A stretch of DNA of 64,000 nt from the NCBI RefSeq assembly GCF_041379945.2, contig NZ_JBFTXJ020000015.1, positions 1 to 64,000 of the forward strand. The letters run 5' to 3'. Under the pieces are notes generated by a model, which saw only the letters and a program-made list of their open reading frames with translations, ran no database searches and had not been told where the DNA came from. The position numbers and the translations under genes are program-made. Shown in pieces: positions 25,248 to 34,396 of this stretch (its first letter is position 1; the number at the start of each line of letters is the position of its first letter). Origin of the DNA: Aneurinibacillus sp. REN35 (GTDB lineage: Bacteria > Bacillota > Bacilli > Aneurinibacillales > Aneurinibacillaceae).

Positions 25248-25441
25248 GCACTACACTCCTTTCTTCTATCATTTGTTCTACAGGCCAACAGAACAAATGA
25301 AATTTGAATATAAGAAATAACATCCACATGGTAAATACCATATAAATGTTATCAATTTTCATCTAGTTTGTATAGTGTTTTGAACATATGCAGTATGCGG
25401 TAATTTTATGTATGGAAATGGGGAGAAGCCTTGATAGAAAA

Positions 25442-25470
25442 GAAAAAAGCAAAGACAGATTTTTGTCTTT
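25442..25470 (-). terminator. Terminator of the Toprim-Nudix operon
   Basis: Minus-strand AAAGACA/TGTCTTT hairpin with a T-rich tail, about 50 bases after the Nudix gene. Confidence 0.75.
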
Positions 25471-25521
25471 ACTTTTACCCAAATTTCATATATTTGACAC
25501 ATCTTCCGTTTATTTTTTCTA

Positions 25522-26145
25522 TTATTTCACCAATGTAACAAATTCATAGAGAATGCGTGCTGTTAAACCCCAGATGATTTTTCCTTCATATTGATAAAAA
25601 AATTCAGGGATTTTTGTACTGCGCCATTTGTAATCTTTCCCTTGGGGAATCAAATCAAAAGGGAAGTCCTCATCAGGCTTCATTGCCATGCTGATATAAT
25701 GAACATCCGGCTCTTTTTTTAGAAAAAAATCAAGCGGCACATAAAATACTTCCTCTACTTCATCCTGATTTGGCTTCACTCTTTTGTAGTCATGAATCTT
25801 TCCGACAAACGAATAGATTGAGGAGGAATACGGGGGAATCATAATTCCCAGACTCTCAATTACGGCAACATCTTCTTCTGCAAGCCCCAGCTCTTCACAT
25901 GTCTCCCGCACAGCAGCCGCCTGCTCACTTTCGTCAGTCTGATCGATTTTACCGCCTGGGAAGCAGATCTCCCCGGGCTGTCGTTTCAATGTCTGCGCCC
26001 TGACCTCAAAGAGCACATGAAGCTCACCTTCCCTCTCCACCAGCGGAATCATTACCGCCGCCCGCATAAGTGGAGCAAACCCGAACAAATTAAAGGAACG
26101 CTGACTGATTCGATTTTGTATCTGTTCTATCATTCGTGTGTCCAC
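25522..26145 (-). CDS. Nudix hydrolase, CoA pyrophosphatase-like
   Basis: A 207-residue Nudix enzyme. The Nudix box is complete: GGKIDQTDESEQAAAVRETC followed by EELGL, with the metal-binding REXXEE Glu residues. The preceding PGEICFPGG and the following PYSSSIYSFVG resemble the NudL/CoA diphosphatase group (COG0494, YeaB type), which cleaves CoA to phosphopantetheine and ADP. Substrate is inferred. It lies 15 bases downstream of the Toprim gene. Confidence 0.85.
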   Translation of the reverse strand: MDTRMIEQIQNRISQRSFNLFGFAPLMRAAVMIPLVEREGELHVLFEVRAQTLKRQPGEICFPGGKIDQTDESEQAAAVRETCEELGLAEEDVAVIESLGIMIPPYSSSIYSFVGKIHDYKRVKPNQDEVEEVFYVPLDFFLKKEPDVHYISMAMKPDEDFPFDLIPQGKDYKWRSTKIPEFFYQYEGKIIWGLTARILYEFVTLVK

Positions 26146-26160
26146 TACTCCTTTTTTCTT

Positions 26161-26502
26161 TTACAAAATGACAGCCTCATTCACTTCAAAATGGGCGTCA
26201 CGAAGAATTTTTAACAAATGCTCATATGGAGTACGTGCGATCTCCGTATAGCTTCTGCGAGTATATAAGTGGTACGCATTCGGAAACTCATTCCGCAGTT
26301 GAGCGCGCAGCTTCTTACCCGGCGCATCCTCATCAACGAAGATGTATACTTCCGATGCGCCTGTCTGCTGATAAATACCATCTAGCTTATCCGAACTAAG
26401 CGTTCCATGGGTACAGATGATCTCTACCGGCTCTGCAATGATTTTCTCGAGACGCTTCTTATCTGTCTTTCCTTCTACGATAATGACTTTGCCCACGATC
26501 AA
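26161..26502 (-). CDS. Toprim domain protein (YusF-like)
   Basis: A 113-residue stand-alone Toprim domain. The Glu motif is in VIIVEGKTDKKRL at the N-terminus, and the DxD motif is in YIFVDEDAPGKKL. Such domains bind magnesium and act in primases, topoisomerases and small RNA or DNA nucleases; this one resembles the OLD/M5-like YusF group, of unknown role. The start is a TTG at 26502 after GAGGTGAT; a GTG two codons later is an alternative. Confidence 0.8.
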   Translation of the reverse strand: MIVGKVIIVEGKTDKKRLEKIIAEPVEIICTHGTLSSDKLDGIYQQTGASEVYIFVDEDAPGKKLRAQLRNEFPNAYHLYTRRSYTEIARTPYEHLLKILRDAHFEVNEAVIL

Positions 26503-26600
26503 TGCCTATCACCTCGCATCATATCTACCCGCTTATTTTGTTTGCCGCCTTACCACTATTATATGGTGAATCGGCGTATTAGTAAAAACCCAGACTGTTT

Positions 26601-27578
26601 TTATTTGATTTGAAAACTCGCCTGATCAATCATACGAATCCCTTCCTGCCCTCCTCTACTCCCTACCCACTCCATCAAACTCAGAAGCGCATCGTCCTTT
26701 CGCTTAGCTTCGATCATCACATCAAGCTGATCGGTATAGGCAGCTATTCTGCGCAAAAACGGAAACAAATCTTCCGGGTCGATATAGTCAGCATGAGCCC
26801 GGAAATCCTCTTTGCTTCGGGGGCTGGAAATATGCATTTTAGGCGGCAGGGATGACGTGCGCCATGTATCGATAATACGCGGAAGCAGAGCATATACCTC
26901 GTTCTCTTCTTCTTCATAATTGCAGCGGTGATGATGAAGATCGAGCACCATGGGAATGCCAAGCGTCTCGCATAGCTCTACCGTATCTTTTGCTGTAAAT
27001 GCTTTATCGTCGTTTTCAAGCAGAATACATTGCCTCGTCTCTTCTGGAACCTGCGACCAATTCTTGATAAATTGTTGGATGGCTTTTTCCTTGTTCTTAT
27101 AGGCCCCGCCTACATGCAGGACACAGCGATGAACAGGGCTTATTCCAAGTGCCTTGAGCATCCACACATAGTGATCGAGTGCGGCAAGCGACGCGTCCAA
27201 TGTTTGCCTGCGGGGTGTATTAAGCACAACATAATGATCCGGATGGAAGTCCAGACGTACACCGTCTTTAATAGCTACATCACCCAGCTCGCGAAAAGCT
27301 TTAGCAAGGTGGGAGCGATACTCCCATCCCTCAGTCAGCTCATGTCCGACCAATGGAATCAACCTCGAAGAGAGGCGAAAAAACGTAATATCATATGCTC
27401 TGTTATGATAAAGAAGGCGCATACAGTTGTGGAGATTTTCTTCTGCAATCCGCTCAAGCTTACGCAAGCCCGCCTCCCTGTCAGAAATCAGTGCAAATTG
27501 TTTGGCTGTCATGGTCTGGGACGGGGACGCATTAACCACATGCACACTCATAGCAACATAACCGAGACGTACGTTCAT
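26601..27578 (-). CDS. uvsE: UV damage endonuclease UvsE
   Basis: A 325-residue UV DNA damage endonuclease with the TIM-barrel architecture. Family features include RLGYVAMSVHV at the N-terminus, LLYHNRAYDITFFRLSSRLI, the DFHPDHYVVLNTP-type metal segment, ILLENDDKAFT, and MVLDLHHHRCN with clustered metal ligands. It nicks DNA 5' to UV photoproducts and so starts an alternative excision repair, useful in spore formers. GGAGG precedes the ATG. Confidence 0.93.
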   Translation of the reverse strand: MNVRLGYVAMSVHVVNASPSQTMTAKQFALISDREAGLRKLERIAEENLHNCMRLLYHNRAYDITFFRLSSRLIPLVGHELTEGWEYRSHLAKAFRELGDVAIKDGVRLDFHPDHYVVLNTPRRQTLDASLAALDHYVWMLKALGISPVHRCVLHVGGAYKNKEKAIQQFIKNWSQVPEETRQCILLENDDKAFTAKDTVELCETLGIPMVLDLHHHRCNYEEEENEVYALLPRIIDTWRTSSLPPKMHISSPRSKEDFRAHADYIDPEDLFPFLRRIAAYTDQLDVMIEAKRKDDALLSLMEWVGSRGGQEGIRMIDQASFQIK

Positions 27579-27761
27579 TGTCAGAACCTCCTATTTTCGG
27601 ACTTTACACACTACAGCTTGCAGTCGTTTTGTCATCATAATGGTACCTATAGGATTCCTCTTCCGATCCGCTTACATGCTTTGAAAAATTCGCTTTTATG
27701 TACTAAGCTGATTAAAGAAGGATACGAAAAGTAATTTTTATACAGGAAAGGATGAATCGGT

Positions 27762-29141
27762 ATGGATACAGCCTACAGGACCTACCTCACTACACACCGC
27801 GACACCCATTTACAAGAGATGAAGGACTTTCTTGGAATCCCAAGCATAAGCGCTCTTTCTGCCCATAAGACAGATATACAACGAGCGGCAGAGTGGCTTG
27901 TCGATGCACTTCAAGCGGCTGGGCTTGAAAATGTCAAAATGATGCCGACAGAAGGAAATCCAATCGTTTATGCTGATTGGCTTCACGCGGACAACGATAC
28001 AACCGTGCTTATTTACGGCCATTATGATGTACAGCCTGTCGATCCGCTTGAGCTATGGCAGACACCGCCCTTTGAAGCAGACATTCGCGACGGTAAGATT
28101 TATGCGCGCGGAGCAACCGATGATAAAGGACAAGTCTTCATGCATATTAAGGCGCTCCAAGCATTGCTGCAAACGGAAGGAAAACTTCCGGTCAATGTGA
28201 AATTCTGCATTGAAGGTGAAGAGGAAATCGGCAGTCCGACGCTTGAGCCATTCGTAGAAAAAAACAAAGAATTGCTTGCGGCCGATGTCCTTGTCATCTC
28301 CGATACTCCGATGCTTGAGAAAGGAAAACCAGCCATTTGCTATGGGTTGCGCGGACTTGCTGCCATGCAAATTGACGTGAAGGCAGCAAACGGAGACCTG
28401 CACTCTGGCATTTATGGCGGAGGCGTTGCCAATCCGCTGCATGCTCTCGCCTCTATCATCGCTTCTATGCATGACGAAAGTGGCAAAGTAGCTGTGGACG
28501 GCTTCTACGATAAAGTAAAGCCGCTGGCTGATGAAGAGCGGCAGGCGTTTCATGATCTGAATTATGATGAGGAAGCGTTGAAAAAAGAGTTGAATGTAGG
28601 CGAGCTGTACGGCGAGGAAGGGTACAGCTTCTTAGAGCGCACATGGTCGCGTCCAACGCTTGAAATCAATGGAATATACGGTGGATTTCAAGGTGAAGGC
28701 ATTAAAACCGTACTACCATCTGAGGCACACGCCAAGCTATCCTGCCGCCTGGTTGGTGAACAGGACCCGAAAGAAATTCAAGATTTGATCGAGGCACATG
28801 TCCACAAACATACACCGGCAGGAGTTCAGGTGCAGTTCACCCGCATGGATACAGGTCGTCCGTTCGAGACACCGTACGATCATCCTGTGATTCAAGTAGC
28901 GATGCGCGCTTATGAGAAGGCGTACGAAGCGACACCAGCGCTGACTCGTATGGGCGGCTCGATTCCTATCGTCGAAGGCTTCGGCCGGCTGTTGCAGCTG
29001 CCGATCGTACTGATGGGATTTGGCCTGCCAGGTGAGAATTTCCATGCACCGAATGAGCACTTCCATCTTGAAAACTTCGATAAGGGCCTTATTACCATTT
29101 GTGAATATTGGAAGGAACTTGCCCAAACGTCCATTAAATAA
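27762..29141 (+). CDS. M20 family dipeptidase
   Basis: A 459-residue metallopeptidase of the M20 family. Zinc ligands and catalytic residues are recognisable: YGHYDVQPVD (His and catalytic Asp), ARGATDDKGQ (bridging Asp), EGEEEIGSP (general-base Glu and metal Glu), a VISDTP Asp and the final GENFHAPNEHF His. A lid/dimerisation domain occupies about residues 200-350. Length fits the carnosinase/PepV-type cytosolic dipeptidases. AGGAAAGG precedes the ATG and a terminator follows, so it is a single-gene unit. Confidence 0.9.
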   Translation: MDTAYRTYLTTHRDTHLQEMKDFLGIPSISALSAHKTDIQRAAEWLVDALQAAGLENVKMMPTEGNPIVYADWLHADNDTTVLIYGHYDVQPVDPLELWQTPPFEADIRDGKIYARGATDDKGQVFMHIKALQALLQTEGKLPVNVKFCIEGEEEIGSPTLEPFVEKNKELLAADVLVISDTPMLEKGKPAICYGLRGLAAMQIDVKAANGDLHSGIYGGGVANPLHALASIIASMHDESGKVAVDGFYDKVKPLADEERQAFHDLNYDEEALKKELNVGELYGEEGYSFLERTWSRPTLEINGIYGGFQGEGIKTVLPSEAHAKLSCRLVGEQDPKEIQDLIEAHVHKHTPAGVQVQFTRMDTGRPFETPYDHPVIQVAMRAYEKAYEATPALTRMGGSIPIVEGFGRLLQLPIVLMGFGLPGENFHAPNEHFHLENFDKGLITICEYWKELAQTSIK

Positions 29142-29150
29142 ACGCATACG

Positions 29151-29183
29151 AAAGACGGTCCGCAGCCAGCGAACCGTCTTTCT
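29151..29183 (+). terminator. Terminator
   Basis: AAAGACGGT-N13-ACCGTCTTT hairpin followed by CTACTT, just after the dipeptidase gene. Confidence 0.75.
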
Positions 29184-29244
29184 ACTTATTACGATTAGAC
29201 AAATGAGAAGAGGGGTAGCTTGTTAGCAAGAAAGGAGAGAGGAT

Positions 29245-29967
29245 ATGCATATGCGCTATGTTATCGGTATGTCCGGTTGGAGCTACAAAGAATGGAAGGA
29301 AGTATTCTATCCTGAAGGGCTTCCGCAAACTGACTTTTTTTCGTATTACTCCTCCCAGTTTTCTTCTGTCGAAGTTAATACGTCTTTTTACTATCTTCCG
29401 AAAGCGTCCACGATCCAAAAATGGTATGAGACATCGCCTGAAGACTTTACGTTTACATTAAAAGCGCCACAAGCGATTACCCATGATGCCCGACTGCAGA
29501 ACGTACAGGAAGACCTGACAAGATTCTATCAGGCCTCCAACGGACTGCACGAGAAAGCCGGGGCGCACTTATTTCAACTGCCACCTTCATTTCGTTGCAG
29601 CGCCAAAACCTATGGCATACTTAAAGCATTCGTTCTGTCACTTCCAAAAGAGAAAGACAACGTCATCGAATTTCGCCATACCAGTTGGGAAAATGAAGAA
29701 ACGATTAATCTGCTGCGCGCACATCATGTTGCCATGTGTCACGTATCTGAACGCCGGGTGAATACGAAGCTGATCAGAACAGGAGATTTTATATACTGCC
29801 GCCTCCACGGGGAGAACTATGCAACCCGCTATCCAGAAGAAGATATCGAGACACTGGCGGCTCTGATTACGGAGTCCGGTGTAGAGAGGGCATATATTTA
29901 CTTTAATAATACGAAAGAGGGTGTCGGCATACCGAACGCCAAGCATCTTGCTGCATTATTATCTTAA
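29245..29967 (+). CDS. DUF72 protein
   Basis: A 240-residue DUF72 family protein (TIM-barrel). Typical segments are IGMSGWSYKEWKEVFYPEGL at the N-terminus, SVEVNTSFYYLPKAST, FTFTLKAPQAITHD and YIYFNNTKEG near the C-terminus. The family's function is unknown; members are suspected hydrolases or isomerases. AAAGGAGAGAGG precedes the ATG. Its last four bases overlap, tail to tail, the stop of the MocR gene. Confidence 0.88.
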   Translation: MHMRYVIGMSGWSYKEWKEVFYPEGLPQTDFFSYYSSQFSSVEVNTSFYYLPKASTIQKWYETSPEDFTFTLKAPQAITHDARLQNVQEDLTRFYQASNGLHEKAGAHLFQLPPSFRCSAKTYGILKAFVLSLPKEKDNVIEFRHTSWENEETINLLRAHHVAMCHVSERRVNTKLIRTGDFIYCRLHGENYATRYPEEDIETLAALITESGVERAYIYFNNTKEGVGIPNAKHLAALLS

Positions 29968-31412
29968 TGACAGGCTGATAGTTGCCGAATGATCCGACTT
30001 ACTCTTACGACACCTTGTTCAAACTCTATCGGCGAGGCATACGCATAGGAGAGGCGAACATATTGTTCTGTATCCTGTGCGTAAATGCTGCCCGGGTTAA
30101 GCAGCACGCCTTCACGCAGCGATTTAGTAAACAATTCTTTCATAGAAAGCTTCGGCTTTATTCTAAGCCAAATCAAAAAACCCCCTCGCGGATTCTCCCA
30201 TTCCGCTATGTCTTTCATATGAATCTCAAGCGCATGAAGCGCCGTTCGACGCCGAATGGCAAGCTGATCTCTTACAAACGCCACATGCCGCCCGTACATC
30301 CCGCTTGCCATCCACTCGGTTGCCACCCGCTGCGATAATGAAGCTGAACCGTAATCGGTCTGCATCTTTATATCAGATAATCGCTCGATAACAGGCTCAG
30401 GTCCAACAATCCAACCAATCCGCAGACCCGGACTTAGTGTTTTCGATAAGCTCCCGACATACAGTACATGTCCGTGCCGATCGAAGGCTTTGAGCGGTGG
30501 GGGCGCCGGTTCATCAATCCACAGTTCACGATAAATATCATCTTCAATAATTGGAAGCCTCTCTTCTTCACATACAGCAAGAAGCTCTTCGCGCCTCCTT
30601 TTTGACATCATCATGCCGGTAGGATTGTGAAAGGTAGGAATGGTATACAGAATGGCACCGCTATCCTGTCTTCCCCACTCCGAAACGGCTTGTGGCAAAA
30701 GCCCCTCCCCATCCATCGCCAGACCTGTAAAATGCATGCCTGCTGACTGAAAAACATGCAGTGAGTAAAGATAGGACGGCTTCTCAAGCAGCACGGCAGA
30801 GCCTCTGTGCAAAAGACCCACAGAGATTAACTGCAAGGCCTGCAGCGCTCCTGATACAATCAAGATGGAAGAAGACGAAGCTTGGATACCAAATGTTTTT
30901 ATGTACTCGCTTACCGCTTGACGCAGCGGCAAATATCCCTTCGGCTCTTCATAACCGAATGCATCAAGTTTCTCTGACACTTGCCGCACAATGTGCTTCA
31001 TTGTCTCCAATGGAAAAATCTCTGGGGATAACTCGCCTTTGCTAAGCTGAATCAGATTTGGATTGGATTCGTCTTTGTTGATTTCCTGAACTGTCGCCTG
31101 ACTTGGCTTATGCACACCGGATCGTACGTACCTATCCCAATCCGGTGGAGGATTGGTAGCGAGAAGCGTCCATGTATTGTTTACCACAATCGTTCCTACT
31201 CCGATCCTTCCTTCGACTAACCCGTCAGCCATTAATTCGTCCAATGCTGTAATTACCGTACTTCGATTTACTCCGAATATTTTGGCCAGCGTACGCTGAC
31301 TCGGTATTTTGCTCCCGACAGGCCATTCTCCATTGCTGATTTTTTTCTTGCTGTACTCTACGATTTGCCGGTATTTAGGCACACTCCCTGCATGATGATC
31401 AGATTTGTCCAC
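29964..31412 (-). CDS. MocR-type regulator (GntR-HTH plus aminotransferase domain)
   Basis: A 482-residue MocR/PdxR family regulator. A GntR winged helix occupies about residues 10-75 (KIPSQRTLAKIFGVNRSTVI). A fold-type I aminotransferase domain follows, with the PLP-binding Lys in YVGSLSKTLSPGLRIGW and the FHNPTG segment. Such proteins use PLP or an aldimine as effector and usually control a divergent gene. Here that gene is the EamA transporter at 31565. No PdxS/T genes are adjacent, so the effector pathway is open. Confidence 0.9.
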   Translation of the reverse strand: MDKSDHHAGSVPKYRQIVEYSKKKISNGEWPVGSKIPSQRTLAKIFGVNRSTVITALDELMADGLVEGRIGVGTIVVNNTWTLLATNPPPDWDRYVRSGVHKPSQATVQEINKDESNPNLIQLSKGELSPEIFPLETMKHIVRQVSEKLDAFGYEEPKGYLPLRQAVSEYIKTFGIQASSSSILIVSGALQALQLISVGLLHRGSAVLLEKPSYLYSLHVFQSAGMHFTGLAMDGEGLLPQAVSEWGRQDSGAILYTIPTFHNPTGMMMSKRRREELLAVCEEERLPIIEDDIYRELWIDEPAPPPLKAFDRHGHVLYVGSLSKTLSPGLRIGWIVGPEPVIERLSDIKMQTDYGSASLSQRVATEWMASGMYGRHVAFVRDQLAIRRRTALHALEIHMKDIAEWENPRGGFLIWLRIKPKLSMKELFTKSLREGVLLNPGSIYAQDTEQYVRLSYAYASPIEFEQGVVRVSRIIRQLSACH

Positions 31413-31440
31413 GCCGCCCTCTTCCCTTCTCTATAGCTGA

Positions 31441-31536
31441 AATTGGTTGGGTTATTCTTTATCTAACTGGTTGAGGACATTTTACCAAGCATTGTCTACT
31501 ATGAAAAGAAGGACAGCATCGTTGGCTTACTGGTTG
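31441..31536. promoter_or_regulatory. Three ACTGGTTG-like direct repeats between mocR and eamA
   Basis: AATTGGTTG (31441), AACTGGTTG (31465) and TACTGGTTG (31528) are direct repeats in the divergent intergenic region, with start-to-start spacings of 24 and 63 bases. MocR proteins are known to bind direct repeats near divergent promoters. A possible promoter for the transporter (AGGACA at 31474, TACTAT at 31498) overlaps the middle of the array. Confidence 0.5.
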
Positions 31537-31564
31537 GTTTTCAAATGAGAAAGGAAGGGGCGCT

Positions 31565-32497
31565 ATGGGCAGTTCACTGAAGGTTCGCATCGTTTTTGCA
31601 CACGGTCTCTGCATCTTTTTTTGGGCTTCCGCTTTTCCCGGCATTCGAATCGGGCTTGAATCGTATACTCCAGAACATCTCTCTCTTCTACGATTGCTTA
31701 TCGGTTCTGCTTTGCTTATTCTGCTGTCTTTACTCTTACGTATACGCTTGCCGGAAGTAAGGGATGTTCCTGCTATCCTGGTATTAGGGGGGCTGGGCTT
31801 TGCCGTATACCATACAGCTCTTAACTACGGAGAGCAGACAGTGAGCGCAGGGGCAGCCAGCCTCTTCGTCTCGACGACACCCATTTTTGCAGCCCTTCTT
31901 GCTATGCTATTCTTTCGAGAGCGATTCGGAGCTAGAGGTTGGGCGGGCGGCTTTATAAGCTTTGCAGGAGTGGTCTGTATTTCTTTGGGCAGCAAGGCGG
32001 CTTGGAACGCAGGATACGGTACGGCATTCATTCTTTTGGCAGCGCTTGCAGAGAGTGTGTATTTCGTATTCCAAAAACCTTATTTAGAAAAATACGGTGT
32101 CTTTGCTTTTACGACCTATACGATCTGGGCCGGTACACTTTTTATGCTTTTTTTCCTGCCTGGACTCGGCTCTGCTATTATGCAGGCACCGGCAGAAGTT
32201 ACATTCAGCGTCGTATATTTAGGGATTTTCCCTACAGTACTTGCGTATTTGGCCTTGGCCTTTGTAACATCGCAGACCGGAGCATCCGAGGCGACCAGTT
32301 CTCTCTATCTCACACCTTTTTTTGCTTTTCTGATCGCATGGATATGGCTCAATGAAACACCGACGTTCTTCTCGTTGCTAGGTGGAGCTATCATACTGGC
32401 GGGGGTGACACTCAGCAGCATGAAATCCCATCCGAAAGAGCGGCCGTATCCTTTTGGTAAGCTCATGAGGCACATAAAAAATCCGACTTCGCACTGA
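31565..32497 (+). CDS. EamA/DMT family transporter
   Basis: A 310-residue transporter with two EamA repeats and ten predicted membrane helices. The first repeat shows FWASAFPGIRIGLESYTPEH, and SLFVSTTPIFAALLAMLFFRE; the second holds YLGIFPTVLAYLALAF and LTPFFAFLIAWIWLNE. Family members export amino acids, nucleosides or drugs. Divergent transcription from the MocR regulator suggests control by it, perhaps export of an amino compound; this is inference. GGAAGGGG precedes the ATG. Confidence 0.88.
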   Translation: MGSSLKVRIVFAHGLCIFFWASAFPGIRIGLESYTPEHLSLLRLLIGSALLILLSLLLRIRLPEVRDVPAILVLGGLGFAVYHTALNYGEQTVSAGAASLFVSTTPIFAALLAMLFFRERFGARGWAGGFISFAGVVCISLGSKAAWNAGYGTAFILLAALAESVYFVFQKPYLEKYGVFAFTTYTIWAGTLFMLFFLPGLGSAIMQAPAEVTFSVVYLGIFPTVLAYLALAFVTSQTGASEATSSLYLTPFFAFLIAWIWLNETPTFFSLLGGAIILAGVTLSSMKSHPKERPYPFGKLMRHIKNPTSH

Positions 32498-32511
32498 AGC
32501 CGGATTTTTAT
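32475..32511. terminator. Bidirectional terminator overlapping eamA 3' end
   Basis: AAAAATCCGACTTC/GAAGCCGGATTTTT stem, beginning inside the final codons of the transporter gene, also serves the methionine operon on the other strand. Confidence 0.8.
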
Positions 32512-32524
32512 TCTTCTTCGCAGT

Positions 32525-34378
32525 CTAGGACATAACAGATGAACGCTGATGGATATGCCGGGTCAACTCTGCTGTCATCTCATAATAGAAAAAAGGTGTA
32601 ATCAAATATATCCCGTTGAAGTATTCCATTGCCATGTCCACCAATTCCTTGGCGAGTGCAACCCCTTCCCTACGCGCTTCTACGCCCGGCTCATGCTGAC
32701 GCATTCTCTCACGCGCTTCATCCGATAACTTGATGCCAGGCACCTCATTATGAAGGAATTCCGCATTTCTCGAACTCGTCAGCGGCATAATCCCTATGAA
32801 AATCGGTATATCAAGATGCTTCGTACCTTCATGAATACGCTCAATCATCTCTCGATCATATACCGGCTGTGTCATAATATAGTCCGCGCCTGCTTCCACC
32901 TTCTTCTCTAGACGGCGCACCGCAGCGTCGAATTGTCGTACATGCGGATTGAACGCAGCGCCGACAACAAAATTCGCCTGCTGCTTAAGCGGCTTACCAG
33001 AAAAGGAATAGCCTGCATTCAACTGTTTCACCATCCGGATCAGGTCAAATGAAGAGACATCAAATACCGAGCTTGAACCGGGCAAGTCGCCAAATCGCGC
33101 CGGGTCGCCCGTAATGACAAGCACTTGATTAATGCCTAGCGCATGCAGACCCATAAGATGCGACTGCTGCCCGATTAGGTTGCGGTCACGACAAGCGATA
33201 TGAAGCAGCGGCTCGGCACCGAATTTGGCTTTCATGAGCGAGCCGAGCGCCATATTGCTCATACGTGTCGTAGCGAGAGAATTATCAGCGAGAGTAATCG
33301 CGTCCGCACCGGCATCCCGCAACGCTTCTGTACCTTTTAGGAATTTGTCCGTATCAAGATCGCGTGGTGGATCTAATTCTACGATAACAGTATGCCGCTG
33401 TCTTACGGTATCCACAATTCCTACCGGAGGGGCAGGTGAAGCGACACGAATCGGTGTCATCTCTTCTTGTTCCACTGTAATTACAGGGTTGATGCGTGGA
33501 AGCGGCTCGCGCTCCGCAAGCACTTGTGCCATCATGCGAATATGTTCCGGGGTCGTACCACAGCAGCCGCCGATCAATCGTGCGCCCTGTGCGCGGAACC
33601 GAAGCGCGCTCTCACCAAAATATTGAGGAACCGAAGCATAAGAATATTCCCCATCCGACATCGCAAGCCGGCCTGCATTTGGGAATACGGACAGCGGAGT
33701 ATCAGTCGGAATTACTGCATTCTCAATCGAGCGCAGAACCTCGGCCGGACCCATTCGGCAGTTCAATCCAACCACATCGGCTCCCGCTTTCGTAAGCGCA
33801 GCAAACGCCCGGGTCAGCGTATGGCCATCCCTGGTACGCCCGACTTCAATCGTTGCCAATTGCGTAATGATGGGAAGATCTGTTAAGGGGCGGATCGCAT
33901 CAAGCGCCAGCAGCAGTTCATCCACATCAAGAAAGGTTTCCAAAAGAATCGCATCCACTCCGCCTGCAAGCAGGGCAGAAGCCTGCTCCTCATATTGCTC
34001 TCCATATGTGCCGATCTCTTCGCTATTCCGTACTCTTCCTCCATTAATCGAACCGATGCCGCCGACCACATAGGCATCATCGCCGACCGCTTCCCTGGCG
34101 ACACGTACCGCAGCTTGATTGATTCTTGCTACTTTTTCCTGCAGCCCATGGCGGGAGAGCGCATCGCGATGCGCCCCGTACGTATTCGTCTGAATGAAGC
34201 GAGCACCGGCATCATAATAAGCACGATGTACCGTGCCTATGATCTCTGGATTCGACAAATTCAGCTCCTCATAACAGACACCGATCGGCACACCAAGCTG
34301 ATACAGCCATGTTGCCATGGCACCGTCTCCAATCAACAGGTGGTCGTTAAGGTATGTCTTCAAATTTTCCTTTGGCAT
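32525..34378 (-). CDS. yitJ: Bifunctional homocysteine S-methyltransferase / methylenetetrahydrofolate reductase
   Basis: A 617-residue fusion like Bacillus YitJ. Residues about 1-290 are a homocysteine methyltransferase domain with zinc Cys residues in VGLNCRMGP and RLIGGCCGTTPEHI. Residues about 320-610 are a MTHFR TIM barrel binding FAD (IVELDPPRDLDTDKFLKG near the start, VLVITGDPARFG, YIMTQPVYD). It supplies methyltetrahydrofolate for methionine synthesis and may methylate homocysteine itself. It lies 18 bases downstream of metH in the SAM-controlled operon. Confidence 0.93.
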   Translation of the reverse strand: MPKENLKTYLNDHLLIGDGAMATWLYQLGVPIGVCYEELNLSNPEIIGTVHRAYYDAGARFIQTNTYGAHRDALSRHGLQEKVARINQAAVRVAREAVGDDAYVVGGIGSINGGRVRNSEEIGTYGEQYEEQASALLAGGVDAILLETFLDVDELLLALDAIRPLTDLPIITQLATIEVGRTRDGHTLTRAFAALTKAGADVVGLNCRMGPAEVLRSIENAVIPTDTPLSVFPNAGRLAMSDGEYSYASVPQYFGESALRFRAQGARLIGGCCGTTPEHIRMMAQVLAEREPLPRINPVITVEQEEMTPIRVASPAPPVGIVDTVRQRHTVIVELDPPRDLDTDKFLKGTEALRDAGADAITLADNSLATTRMSNMALGSLMKAKFGAEPLLHIACRDRNLIGQQSHLMGLHALGINQVLVITGDPARFGDLPGSSSVFDVSSFDLIRMVKQLNAGYSFSGKPLKQQANFVVGAAFNPHVRQFDAAVRRLEKKVEAGADYIMTQPVYDREMIERIHEGTKHLDIPIFIGIMPLTSSRNAEFLHNEVPGIKLSDEARERMRQHEPGVEARREGVALAKELVDMAMEYFNGIYLITPFFYYEMTAELTRHIHQRSSVMS

Positions 34379-34396
34379 GGCTACTCCTCCCTTCCT

